DNA of 64,000 nt from Dromiciops gliroides (GCF_019393635.1 NC_057867.1:58794492-58858491), one strand, 5' to 3'. Positions 10,260 to 20,700 are shown, numbered from the stretch's first letter. Notes: generated from the sequence alone by a model not told the origin. A program made the numbers and translations.

Positions 10260-10440
10260 AATTGATTTACTTATTTTTAAAAACTAATAAAATATTTTTT
10301 TTAAATAGGCATGATTATATTTTTCTCCTTCCTGCTTTCCTCTCCCTACTGGAAAAAATAAGCATAGTCAAGCAAATATGGTCACGTATGAAAATGTGTT
10401 TCATTGATATAATAAACTTAATCAAATTTATAATCGTCAA
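10260..10440 (-). mobile_element. L1 3' end fragment
   Basis: An A/T-rich stretch, then TAGGCATGATTATATTTTTC, CTCTCCCTACTGGAAAAAAT and AGCATAGTCAAGCAAATATG. It resembles the antisense L1 3' ends at 12.2 and 57.2 kb (GCATAGTCAAACAAAGCAAA at 12.27 kb). Confidence 0.55.
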
Positions 10441-10615
10441 AAGATATGAACAGATAGTTTTCAGAAGAAGAAATCCATGTTACCAATAGCCATATGAAAA
10501 AATTATCCAGATCATTATTAATTAGAGAAATGCAAATTAAAGCAACTCTGAGGTTCTACCTTGTACCCAACAGATTGGTGAAGTTGACAGAAAGAGGAAA
10601 ATGACTGTCTGCACA
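10440..10615 (+). mobile_element. L1 ORF2 fragment, sense
   Basis: GATATGAACAGATAGTTTTC, AATAGCCATATGAAAAAA and AATTAGAGAAATGCAAATTA, then AGCAACTCTGAGGTTCTACC, are standard L1 ORF2 C-terminal text on the plus strand. The antisense of the same region appears at 19155-19275. Confidence 0.8.
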
Positions 10616-10975
10616 TTTTTTCAGTAATCTAAGAGGGAGTTCATCTGGGTTAGGTGACTCAAATTCACTAAGGGTATCTAGATCCATTCTTCCACTGTCT
10701 GATTATCTTAGGTAATAGCTTCCTTTTATAGCCATATTGACTGTACTTTCCAATATTTTAGCTATCCTTTCCAGCTTTCCGTTCTCGTTATCTTTTATAA
10801 GCACACCATCTATGCCTTTGTCTAAGTCACTGATAAAAATATTGAACAGCAGAGAAACTAGACACAGATCTCTGAGGCACTCGACTAGACACCACTTTCC
10901 AGGTTGACATCAAATCATTGATAACTATGATGAGTTAAGCCACTCAACCAGTTTTGAAATTGTTTTTTGCCCATA
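10615..10975 (-). pseudogene. CR1/L3-clade LINE fragment with palm-domain frame
   Basis: On the minus strand, 10857-10797 decodes LLFNIFISDLDKGIDGVLIK, the block that precedes FADD in CR1/L3 reverse transcriptases; the FADD part is absent or unreadable. Just upstream the SGV.QGS region has a stop and a frameshift. The plus text at 10629-10680 (GAGGGAGTTCATCTGGGTTA) resembles the region encoding the linker before the reverse transcriptase. The motif duplicates the block found at 7973-8057, so at least two CR1/L3 copies are present here. Confidence 0.7.
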
Positions 10976-11560
10976 CTATCATGTGACTTACAAGAATTCC
11001 ATAAGAAGCTGGACTTGGGGGAACTGGGAGGGGATGTATTTCAAATCCCTCATTTCACAAATGAAGATAGGCATAAGGAGCAGCTAGGTATTTTTTCTTG
11101 ACTTACCTATCTCTAATAATGCCAAAAATAACCCTGAATATCATGAGCCAGATAAATAATGTTGTTTTGTTAACATTTCATCTCTGAAAATGGGGAGGGC
11201 AAGGATATCAGGGGCCCAATAGCCCAGCACCTACAAAGGATACACAGCTGTGGAAAAGTGATAGTTTTCGATGGAATCACAGTCATCTGTTTGGTTTATT
11301 TTGATGCCCTCTTGACAAATAGATAACTTCTCACCCCTCATCCCTCTTTGTCCCCTTTCCTCATGATGGTAAGGGATTGCAATAAACTGATATCCTGGAT
11401 TAGATTGGGGTAGTGGCAGATGAGACTGAATGTCTGCCCAGATTGCTGGGGAATAAACCTAGGCTAGGGACAATGCTACATCAGAATTCCACTGGATTCC
11501 CATACATTGTCAGTTTCATTTCTTAGCTGCAAAGAATGAGACTAATCGCAAGGGTTAAGG
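10976..11560. other. No gene or clear repeat seen
   Basis: I find no convincing frame, SINE or LINE signature here. Confidence 0.5.
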
Positions 11561-11561
11561 T

Positions 11562-11815
11562 CAGCTAGGTGGCACTGCAGTGGATAGAGCGCCAGGCCTC
11601 TAGTCAGGAGGACCTCAGTTCAAATCTAGCCTTAGATACTTACTAGTTGTGTGACCCTGGGCAAGTCACTTAATTCGTTTTGCCTCAGTTTCCTCATCTA
11701 TAAAATGATCTGGAGAAGGAAATGGCAAACCGCTCCAGTATCTCTGCCAAGATAACCCCAAATGGGGTCACTAAGAGTCAGACAGGACTGAAAAATGCCT
11801 AAACAGCAACAAAAA
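11562..11815 (+). mobile_element. Composite SINE with BovB/RTE-type tail
   Basis: A tRNA-like head (CAGCTAGGTGGCACTGCAGT) and B-box-like CAGTTCAAATCTAG precede GACCCTGGGCAAGTCACTTA and CTCAGTTTCCTCATCTATAA. The tail reads GGAGAAGGAAATGGCAAACC, GCTCCAGTATCT, CCCAAATGGGGTCACTAAGA and GTCAGACAGGACTGAA. This matches the 3' end of BovB/RTE LINEs, suggesting RTE machinery moved it. Confidence 0.85.
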
Positions 11816-12139
11816 CCTAAGGCTTCAGTGAACATTCCACAGGCCCAAGAATTGAGGTCCTCTTGTATTTTCCAGGCTGGGGCATATGTTCATTTTAGTC
11901 TCTGAAGATTAGAGCTCTCTGGGCCTGGAGTTTTCTCACTTTGCTTATAACATAATTTGTTTTTAAGGTTATTTGCTTAATATTTTGCTTCTTGTTTGGG
12001 ATCTAAGCAAGCTCCTGTGTGCGATACTTAACCTTGATTAGCTCCAGGGCTCTTTCTGGATATTGTGTTTAGGTGGTTGAACAAAGCCCTTTTCACAAGA
12101 TAGGTCACCACAGTTTGGGAAGGCATCTTATTAAAAAAA

Positions 12140-12390
12140 ATTTCAATGTGTTTTTTTTAATTTAAATTTATTATTATTTTTTCAATTAACAAACATTTAT
12201 TTTCTCTTCCTCTCACCTCCCCCCACCCAACTGGATAACAACAAAAAAGAAATCTGTTCTTGTAAGAAATATGCATAGTCAAACAAAGCAAATTCTCCAG
12301 TTGGCCATGTCTGAAAATGGCTGCATTCTGGGCTTTTTGCCTCTCTGGTTTATCCATATGAAGGTACTTCTTTGTGTGTCTGTGTGTCTA
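12140..12390 (-). mobile_element. L1 3' end fragment
   Basis: AATTAACAAACATTTATTTTC, ACAACAAAAAAGAAATCTG and AGTCAAACAAAGCAAATTCT, then TTGGCCATGTCTGAAAATGG. The copy at 57.17-57.43 kb has the same order (CAAACTTTTATTTTC, AACAAAACAAATTC, TTGGCCGTGTCC). Confidence 0.7.
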
Positions 12391-12404
12391 CTTTGCCTGC
12401 ATAG

Positions 12405-12640
12405 TACAATGCTGGACATGGAGTTAAAAGATGAGAGTTCAAATCATGTAGTTTCCACTTACTAGTCATGTGACCTTAAACAAGTCACTTTACTTTTGAG
12501 CCTGTCTCTTTATCTTCAAAATTAGGGCAACACTTGTTCTTTAGACCTCTCAGGGTTGTTGTGAGAATCTAATGAGATCATGGCTGTTGCTTATTCTGAA
12601 AATAATAAAGTACTGTGCAATATAAGCTATTTTTCTGCTT
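12405..12640 (+). mobile_element. MIR, diverged
   Basis: GAGAGTTCAAATCATGTAGT, TTACTAGTCATGTGACCTTA, AACAAGTCACTTTAC and CAGGGTTGTTGTGAGAATCT mark an old sense MIR. Confidence 0.75.
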
Positions 12641-13250
12641 GTATTTGGAGAGGGCTTTGACCATGGTTTCTTGTTCTCCCAGGTTCTTTTAAAAATGTAG
12701 TTGTAATTAAATTTCTGGGACCAAACCAACAGAGGAAAGATGATTTGTTTTTCCCTGCTACATTGTTTGGCTTGTTTCACATAATGGCCTGGTGATGTGA
12801 ATGAAATCAGGGGGCCTTGGAAGGATCATTCTCTGGGTCCTTCCTGTCTGTACCAATCAGTTCCGTTTCAAATTTCTTGAGATTCAATCAATCCTTTGAG
12901 AGCCCTTCTTAATTTTCAGAAATGCCAGTGTCCTCCAGAAGAGCCTTCAGACAGGACAAAAAGGTCATCAGCGTCTCATAGCCCCTGGAAAGATGCACAG
13001 ATAGAACAGATGGTTTTTAAAGCAGCAAACAATAAGGAGAAAAAGCATTACCAAACTCATACTTTTCCTGGTGGAAGAAGAATCCCATAGCAAATTTGGC
13101 ATGAATATAGGTTTTATAGACATTTCTTTTTCCTAGGGACTTGATGTGATGACAGTTTTCCCTCCATTTATTTTTTTCTTTTCTATATTGTTTCTTCTTG
13201 CACTTTTTCCAGTTTCTGACATTAGAATCTGAGTTTTATACTAATTGTCT
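12640..13250. other. No gene or clear repeat seen
   Basis: The short open frames in this stretch show no domain and I see no family signature. Confidence 0.5.
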
Positions 13251-13254
13251 CCAT

Positions 13255-13475
13255 TTCCTCACATCGCACTCATTTCTTGGTCCCTTATAAGCTGGCTTCT
13301 GTCCTTAGCTCTTACTTGAAAACTACTCTCTCTGAGGAGACCAGCTTCCTCTAAAATACTAAGTCCAGTGACTTTTTCTCATTCCTCATGCATCTTGACC
13401 TTCCTGTGGCTTTGGACATTGGTGCCCCCCCCCCCGCTTCCTCCTGGATACTTTCTGATGGAATGGAATGTTTGA
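13255..13475 (+). pseudogene. L2 LINE reverse-transcriptase remnant, 5' piece
   Basis: TTATAAGCTGGCTTCTGTCC, AAAACTACTCTCTCTGAGGA and CATGCATCTTGACCTTCCTG correspond to L2 text for QSGFR, ETAL and the catalytic LLDLSAAFDTVDH block. Here the block reads about HLDLPVALDIG, then a C-run (13425-13435) breaks the frame. Confidence 0.65.
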
Positions 13476-13479
13476 AAAA

Positions 13480-13760
13480 AGCTTTTACTTACTGTGTAAA
13501 AGGGCTTACTGTGTGCCAGGCACTGTGCTAAGTACTGGGGAGAGAGTCAATCCCTGCCTTCATGGAGCTTTTATTCTAATGGGGAAAAGAAGGCATATTG
13601 GGGAGTGATAACTAGGAAAGAGAAAAGTCACAGGGATGGTGAGGGGAGCCAAAGGGAAACCAGTGATATATTCATTATAGAAGCTGTGGTATTATTAATG
13701 TGATTACAGTTTGCAGAGCAAGAGGGGGAATGGTTAGGAGTAGGGAAGGAACAGAGCATG
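13480..13760 (+). repeat. Repeat X copy, inserted in L2
   Basis: GGCTTACTGTGTGCCAGGCA, CTGTGCTAAGTACTGGGGAG and TCATGGAGCTTTTATTCTAA give the opening of repeat X. L2 text lies on both sides, so this copy probably inserted into L2. Confidence 0.6.
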
Positions 13761-13949
13761 AGATGAGGTTGGTTAAATGTAGCGAGCTCTCACCAATCAC
13801 AATGGCCCCAAGGGTGGGCCTGGAGCCCTTTTTGGAAGGGGGAACTGCAGGAACCAGGCCAGCAGAACAGAAAGATTCTCCTGTGGTGATATTCCTCTTT
13901 CCTACTTCTCCCCATCCTTGACTGGCTGTTTCTTCTAAGTCTCTTATGT

Positions 13950-14440
13950 GAGGTCATTGATGCCTATTCCATAACCCTGTTTCTCTGACCTGGTCCTTCT
14001 TATTTTCTCCCTCTACCTTGGTGATCTTAGTTCTTATGGTTTTCTAATTTCTAAACACATCACTTCCAGATCAATAATTAGCCCAAACCTCTGTCTTGAA
14101 CCCAGGACCTGCATCACTGACTGCTTCCTAGTAACATCATAACATTGCCACCAGCTGTCCCATAGCTGTCTCAAACTCAGTGTGTCCAATGTGAACTTAC
14201 TCTCTTCCCTGTACCTCTCCCACTCCTCCCTCATATTTCTCTGTTTCTTTGAAGGATACCACCATTATTCCAGTTACCCAGATTCTGAAATTTGGAGTTT
14301 TCTTCTATTCTTCCTTCTCCCTCATACCTCCCTACCACATCCAGTCTTTTCTTAAGACTTCTTAATTCTGCCTCCATAAAATCTCTTATATCCATCTCCT
14401 TATCGCCCCTCAAATGACCCTCATCATCTCTCACCTACAG
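13950..14440 (+). pseudogene. L2 LINE remnant, 3' piece
   Basis: CTCCCTCTACCTTGGTGATC matches the L2 text just after GPLLF. CATAGCTGTCTCAAACTCAG, TGTCCAATGTGAACTTACTC and TTCCAGTTACCCAGATTCTG match L2 regions downstream of YADD. No frame is intact. Confidence 0.65.
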
Positions 14441-14669
14441 TGTTTATTTTAAAAAATTATTGATGTCTTTATATTGCTGTAATCTTTGAATATATTCATC
14501 CCTCCCTTGTAAAGGATTTTTATAACGAAAAATATAAAACAAATATAAGAAAGAATAAAAAAGAAAGAGGAGAAAAAGGCAATTCTTCAAAACTAAGCAA
14601 CATTTCAACTGGATCTGAGAGTATCTACAATATCCTGTACCCATAATTCCTAACCTTTATAATGAAGAC

Positions 14670-14830
14670 GGGGCAGCTAGGTGGCACAGTGGATAAAGCA
14701 CCGGCCTTGGATTCAGGAGGACCTGAGTTCGAATCCAGCCTCAGACACTTGACACTAGCTGTGTGACCCTGGGCAAGTCACTTAACCCTCATTGCTCCAC
14801 ACAAAACCAAAAAACAAACAAAAAAAAAAT
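14670..14830 (+). mobile_element. SINE-B copy with well-kept Pol III boxes
   Basis: GGGGCAGCTAGG begins the head. An A-box-like TGGCACAGTGG lies at 14682-14692, and the B-box GAGTTCGAATCC at 14725-14736 matches the tRNA consensus GGTTCGANTCC in all but one base. The body ends CTCATTGCTCCACAC and an A/C-rich tail. Confidence 0.92.
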
Positions 14831-14946
14831 TTTAAAAGGAAGAGAGGGAATTGTATTTTCTCATCTTTTCTCCAGGGCTAAACTTGGTCATTAGAATTAT
14901 AGAGCATTCAAGATTTTTAAAAATTTGTGCCTCTGTGTATGAATAC

Positions 14947-15032
14947 CTACACACATAGACATGCTTACATACATACAGGAATATATATACATATACACAT
15001 GCATATATATATATATATATACACACACACAT
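14947..15032. repeat. (ACAT)n/(TA)n/(CA)n simple repeat
   Basis: Mixed ACAT, TATA and ACAC units form a compound microsatellite inside the old L1 3'UTR. Confidence 0.8.
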
Positions 15033-15428
15033 AATTTTCCTGGTTCTACTTGCTTTATTCTGTTTCACTTCATAGAAGTCTTCCATGCTTCTCTGGATTC
15101 TTCATGTTTATTTCTTCTTAAAAATACATTTTATTGATATCTTTTTTTAATTTCACCTAAATTTTCTGTTCCTCATCTTCCCAATAAGCCATCCCTTATA
15201 TAACAAAGACTTATTTTTAAAGAGAAAGATTAGGGAATTAGCAAAACTGATTGATACATGGGAAAAACAATATATTGTTTTCCACACCTGTGAACCTCTC
15301 TCTTTTTCAAAAGATTTGGGAACAATATATTATCATAGCTCTTCTTTGAGGCCAAACTTAAAAAAAATATATTTTTTTACATGTTACAGCATTAATTTTA
15401 GATTGTTTTGTGGTTCTTCATATCAAGA

Positions 15429-16132
15429 CTTCTTAAACTTTTTCCACTTGCATCCCATTTTTGCACAAGGAATTTTTATGTGACCTGAAGTATATAGTAT
15501 AAAGAATTAATTGTTATTTGAGGTTTTTATGCCTCGGCACGTACTGGCCTGGGGCTCCGCAAACCACACGTGCTCCACCCACTGGTTATAGCCCTTGCCA
15601 GGGCTCTGGCACCTCACGTCATCACCACTCGCCGATGCCTACATGGGCCTGGCAAAATTATAATGATTGGAAGCCTAGTGAGGGCAGTCATGTGACTGTC
15701 AGAGCAGCCATCCCATTGGCTGGGGCTGTGTGGGGTGTTTCTAGGTTTGGGGGAGGAGAATTGGGCATTCGAGGTGGAAGCTGGAAAGCAACAGGTGTTC
15801 TGCTGCATATTTTCAGCTGATTGCTGGACGCTGGTATTTTTTCAGGTATTATAATTTCCCTTTCCCCATTTTATTTCCTTTCCCTTGATCCTACTGATCC
15901 TGTTTGTGTTTTTTTTAAGTTCGTTCTTGTTAAAATAAATCTTGTTCTGTTTTGAGGGAGGCTGCTGGTCTCCTTCCTTGCCCCAATATTGCGGAGAGCC
16001 GCTTAGCTAGCACTCCCCAATTAAAAATTGGTCCCCACAATAGGTATATAAAATAGGTATACAAATCAAATATTTATTGCCAAATTTTTGCACACACACC
16101 CCCATTCAGGTCAAGACCTACAGTTTAAGAAG
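15429..16132. mobile_element. Palindromic (MITE-like) element holding an insertion
   Basis: CTTCTTAAACT at 15429-15439 is the exact reverse complement of AGTTTAAGAAG at 16122-16132. Inside the left arm come CCACTTGCATCCCATTTTTG and GGAATTTTTATGTGACCTGA. Inside the right arm come GGTATATAAAATAGGTATAC and CCATTCAGGTCAAGACC. I recall these arms as one continuous old repeat in other vertebrate genomes. Here the two halves are separated by about 535 bases of LTR-like sequence. It may be a non-autonomous DNA transposon; the family is not named. Confidence 0.6.
15500..16039 (+). mobile_element. Probable solo LTR of an endogenous retrovirus
   Basis: The segment is more GC- and CpG-rich than its surroundings and shares nothing with the L1 or SINEs around it. 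It has TA-rich stretches that could serve as a promoter, a polyadenylation signal AATAAA at 15934-15939, a G/T-rich stretch after it, and an end at CCCCACA (16039), fitting the usual ...CA end of an LTR. The 5' boundary and a TSD are not clear; 15500 is approximate. No gag, pol or env coding sequence lies next to it. A different kind of insertion cannot be excluded. Confidence 0.5.
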
Positions 16133-17967
16133 CTTTGCTTTATATTATTGTAGTCACTGTGTGTTGTTTTCTTGACACTCCGCTTTATATCTATCAGTTC
16201 ATGTAAATCTTACCATGCTTCTTGGTATTCATCATATTCACTGTTGCCTACAGCTCAGTAATATTCCATTTCATTCACATATCACAATATGTTTAGCTAC
16301 ACCCCAATCAATAGACATCTACTTTGTTTCCTTTTCTTTCTTCCTAATAAGTGTTGCTACAAATATGATGCAAATAGGGTCTTTCTTTTTATCTTTCTTT
16401 TTACCTCCTTGGGACATATGCTTAATAGTGGTGGAATCTCTGGATCAAAGGATATGGACCTTTTAGTCGCTTTTTTTTTTTAGGGTAAGCAACTTGCTTT
16501 GCAGAATAGTTGGAGCAATTCACAACTCCACCAATGGTATATTAATGTATCTTGTCTTTCCACAATCCTTCCAACATCAGTTATTTCTGTCTTCTGTCAC
16601 CTTAGCCAGTTTGCTAGGTGTGAGGTGAAACCTCAGAATTCATTAGCTCGTTGTGTCTCCATGAATAATGTGGAACAAAGTTTCACATGGTTGTTAGCAG
16701 TCTGAAATTCTGTTGTGGAGAACTGTTTTTATCATTTGATCGGTGGAGAATGGCTTTGGATTTAAATATTTGTATTACTTCCTATGTATCTTGGATATGA
16801 GAACCTTAATAGAGATATGTGTTATAAAGATTTGTCCCATTAAACAATTTTCCTTCTTGTCCCAGCTGTATTGATAGTTGTGTGTGGATGGATCTATGTA
16901 TGTATGTACATACACACATATGCATGTTTGTGTGCGTGTGTATGTAAAAAATTTTCAGTTTCATCATATTGAAATGATCTGTTTGGTTTTCTGTCATCTT
17001 CTATATCCCTTGTTTGGTTAAGAATTCTTGCCCCAATCATAATGTGAAAGGCAATGGATCTAGTTCTCTTCTGCTTTTTAAAATGAGATCAACTTTAATA
17101 TCCAAATTTCCCTGTTCATTTTGATCTTATTAAGGTATATGGTGCAAGATGTTGGTCTCAGTCTCATTTCCGTTAAACTTTGTTCCAGTTTTCCCAGCAT
17201 TTCTTGTTCAATGGGTCGTTTTTCTCCAAGTGATTTATAATTTTAGGTTTATCAAACACTAGATAATTTTTTCTGATTCTTCCATGTCTAGTCTGTTTCA
17301 CTGGTCTACTTTGCAATTTTTTTAAACCACTGCCAGGAAGTTTTGATGATTATTTCTTTATAATCTAATTTGAGGTCCAGAAATGCTATTTGCTTTCGTT
17401 TGTGTGTTTTGTTCCCATCATTTCCCTTGAGATGCTAAACCTTTTGTTCCTCCAAATGAATTTTGTTATTTGTCTGACTTCATGAGTTATCCCCTTGGTG
17501 GTTTGCTATAGTACTAAATCTGTAAATTAATTTAGTCTACTATCATTATTTTAATCATATTTGTGTGGCCCAGCCATGGCCAACGAAGAACTGTCCATTT
17601 ATTTAAGTGATGCTTTGTTTCTCTAAAGACTGTTATGTAATGGTATTTATACATAAGTCTTGAGTTGGTCTTGGCAAGTTGACTCCAGATATTTTATACA
17701 TTTTCCAGTTATTTTAAATGGAGTTTCCTTATCCATTATTTCTTCCCTGGAATTTGATATCACTGTGTAGTAATGCTGACTTTTTATTGATTTATTGCCT
17801 ATCTAGCAACTTACCGAAATTAATCATTTTCACCAATTAGTTGATTCTATGGCAAGCACATTTCCATATACATAGCAGAAGACAAAAAGAGATTCAATAT
17901 GAATTCAATCTCTTTCCTGTTGTTTGCTTTTTAAAAAAGGTAAATGATAAAATCTACCTTTTACTTT

Positions 17968-18126
17968 CTTTCCTTTTTTTTTTTTTTTTTGGTGAGGCAA
18001 TTGGGGTTAAGTGACTTGCTCGGGGTCACACAGCTAGTAAGTGTTAAGTGTCTGAGGCCAAATTTGAACTCAGGTCCCCCTGACTCCAGGGCCGGTGCTC
18101 TATCCACTGCGCCACCTAGCTGCCCC
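17968..18126 (-). mobile_element. SINE-A copy with 13-base TSD
   Basis: TACCTTTTACTTT occurs at 17955-17967 and 18127-18139. Between them lies a T-run and the antisense SINE with the A-type states CAATTGGGG, GTTAAGTG and TGACTCC, ending CTAGCTGCCCC. Confidence 0.95.
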
Positions 18127-18288
18127 TACCTTTTACTTTTGAAACTGTCTTGCCAGTGTTTGTTCTTCCTTCTTGAACTTTCCTCTGTTTTCTTCTATGC
18201 ATTTAAGGAAGTGCTCTTTACTCTGCATTTTGCTAGCCGCATGACCCCTCTGAGTCAGCCAAAATGATCTCAACAATTCTCACCTGAC

Positions 18289-18670
18289 ATTTTTTTCTCC
18301 TCGATAAAAGTATTTTTTCCAGTTACATGTAAAGATAGTTCTCAACATTTGTTTATACGAGCTTTCCAATTTCAGATTTTTCTTCCTCCCTCCCCTCCCT
18401 CCTCCCTCCCCTAGACAGCAGGTAATCTGATATAGGTGTTTTTTTATATAACATTAAACGTATTTCTGCATTAGTCATGTTATAAGAGAAGAATCAAAGC
18501 ATTGAGGAAAAACCTCAAAATAAAAAAAAAACAGCACCAAAACCAAAAGAAGTAGTATGGTTCAATCAGCATCTATATTCCACAGTTCTTTTTTTCTGGA
18601 TTTGGAGATCCCCTTCCATCATGAGTCCCCTGGAACTCTCCTGTAGCATTGGTAAGAAGAATCTAGTCTA
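18289..18670 (-). other. L1 3'UTR
   Basis: This segment runs from the ORF2 end to the A-rich terminus on the minus strand. It shares AGTTACATGT, CCTCCCTCCCCT, ACAGGTAAT and TTCTGCATTAGTCATGTT with the truncated L1 at 61225-61670, so both belong to one subfamily. Confidence 0.8.
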
Positions 18671-20045
18671 TCACAGTTGATCAACACACAATGTTGATGA
18701 TATTGTGTACAGTGTTCTTCTGGTCCTGCTCATCTCACTCATCATCAGTTCATGCAAGTCCTTCCAGGTTTCTCTTAACTCCCCCTGCTCATTCTTTCTT
18801 ACAGCACAATAGAATTCAATTACATTCATATACCACAACTTGTTCAGCCATTCCCCAATTGATGGGCAACCCCTCAATTTCCAATTCCTTGCCACCATAA
18901 AAAGAGCAACTATAAATAATTTTGTACATGTAGGTCCTTTCCCCCTTTTTATGATCTCCTTGGGAAAAATACCCAAAAGTGGTATTGCTGGGTCAAAGGG
19001 TATGCACAGCTTTATAGCCCTTTGGGCATAATTCTAGATTGCTCTCCAGAATGGTTGGATCAGTTCACAGCTCCACCACCAATGCATTAGTGTTCCAATT
19101 TTCCCACAGCTTCTCCAACATTTATTATTTACTTTTTTTGTCATATTAGTCAATCTGATCAGTATCAGGTGGTACCTCAGAGTTGTTTTAATTTGCATCT
19201 CTCTAATCAGTAGTGATTTAGAGCATTTTTTCATATGACAATAGATAGCTTTGATTTCTTCATCAGAAAACTGCCTATTCCTATCCTTTGACCATTTCTC
19301 AATTGGGGAATGACTTGGATTCATATAAATTTGATTTAGTTCCCTACATATTTTAGAAATGAGTCCTTTATCAGAAGTACTGGCCATAAAAATTGTTTCC
19401 CAGCTTTCTTTATCCCTTCTAATTTTGGATGCATTGTTTCTGTTTGTATAAAACCTTTTTAATTTAATGTAATCAAAATCATCCATTTTGCATTTCATAA
19501 TATTCTCTATCTCTTGTTTGGTCATAAACTGTTCTCCTTTCCAAAGATCGGAAAGGTAGACTATTCCTTCCTCTCTTGATTTACCTATGGTATCACCTCT
19601 TATGTCTAAATCATGTATCCATTTAGACCTTATTTTAGTATAAGGTGTAAGATGTTGATCTAAGCCTAATTTCTGCCATACTATCTTCCAGTTTTCCCAG
19701 CAGTTTTTGTCAAATACTCAGTTCCTATCCCATAAGCTGGAGTCTTTGGGTTTATCAAACACTACATTACTAATGTCATTTACTACTGTGTCTCCTGTGC
19801 CTATCCTATTCCATTGATCCTCCATTCTATTTCTTAGCCAGTACCAGATAGTTTTGATGACTGCTGCTTTATAGTAAAGCTCCAGATTTGGTACAGCTAA
19901 CCCACCTTCCTGTACATTTTTTTCATTATTTCCCTTGATATTCTTGACTTTTTGTTTTTCCAGATGAATTTTGTTATTATTTTTTCTAGCTCTATAAAAT
20001 AAATTTTAGGTAGTCTGATTGGTATGGCACTGAATAAGTAAATTG
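18671..20045 (-). pseudogene. L1 ORF2 C-terminal part
   Basis: ORF2 encodes the L1 endonuclease and reverse transcriptase; only the last third is here. Read on the minus strand it begins near 20045 (frame with LFSAIPIRLPK and KFIWKNKKSRISREI, equivalent to NAIPMKIP and KFIWN in other L1s). It continues in a frame at 19525-19034 with SWETIFMASTSDKGLISKI, and CWRSCGKIGTLMHWWWSC, which keeps the C-x3-C-x7-H-x4-C zinc-knuckle spacing. It ends in the frame 18976-18671 with LNKLWYMNVIEFYCAVRKNE. Frameshifts separate these frames. Endonuclease and catalytic reverse-transcriptase blocks are absent, so it cannot work. Confidence 0.88.
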
Positions 20046-20700
20046 GATTCTTTCAATGCCTATTTTATCCTCTGATTCTATAATATCAGGGCAGTTCTCC
20101 TTAAAAATTTCTTGGAATATGGTGTCTAGACTCTTTTTCTGATCATGGCTTTCAGGCAGTCCAATGATTCTCACATTGTCTCTCCTGGATCTATTTTCCA
20201 GATCAGTTGTCTTTCCAATAAGGTATTTCACATTTTCTTCTATTTTTTCATTCTTTTGATTCTGTTTGACTGATTCCTCATTTCTCATGGATTCATCATC
20301 TTCCAACTGTCCAATTTTAATTTTTAAGGCATTGTTTTCGTCAGTGAGATTATGCACTTTTTTTCCATTTGGCCAAATGAATTTTTTAAGGAATTGTTTT
20401 CTTCAGTCAATCTTTGTGCTTCCATTTCCAAGCTGCTGATTCTTTGTGCTTCCTTTTCCAAACTGCTTATTCTTTTTTCATAATTTTCTTGTGTTGCTTT
20501 CATTTCTCTCAATTGTATTTAAAATCCTTTTTGAGCTCTTCCAAGAAGGCTTTTTGTTCTTGAGACTAATTCATCTTCCCTCTTGAGGCTTCACATATAG
20601 GCAATTTGGGAGTATTGTCCTCATCGGAGTTTTTGTCTGCCTCTTCCCTGTCGATACAGAAGCTCTCAACGGTGAGAGCTCTTTTTTGTTTCTTACTCAT
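20046..20700 (-). pseudogene. L1 ORF1, 3'-truncated
   Basis: ORF1 encodes the RNA-binding chaperone of L1. An ATG at 20700 opens MSKKQKRALTVESF. A stop follows near codon 44 and a frameshift near 20512. A heptad-rich stretch (residues such as ISSLEKEAQRISSLEMEAQR) then gives the coiled coil. The RRM begins with ENRSRRDNVRIIGLPE, the usual L1 signature, and the frame runs to GIERI. At about 20046 it passes straight into ORF2 text, so the C-terminal domain is missing. At 20.4-20.5 kb a short coiled-coil unit looks duplicated. Confidence 0.88.

Larger units (their letters stand above)
14440..17900 (-). mobile_element. Old L1 LINE, minus strand, heavily interrupted
   Basis: Pieces at about 14440-14640 and 14835-15420 look like antisense L1 3'UTR. 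From 16135 to 17900 the text is antisense ORF2: CCCCAATCAATAGACATCTA, AATTCACAACTCCACCAATG, GTTTTCCCAGCATTTCTTG and AGGTTTATCAAACACTAGAT parallel 18830-19770 in the younger L1 but with many changes. A SINE (14670-14830) and a palindromic element with an LTR-like insert (15429-16132) sit inside. No long ORF2 frame remains. Confidence 0.7.

Noticed and set aside
15518..15820. 100-codon frame as a host gene with a CpG-rich start
   Set aside because: It lies inside the LTR-like block, has no recognisable domain, and a minus frame of similar length overlaps it.
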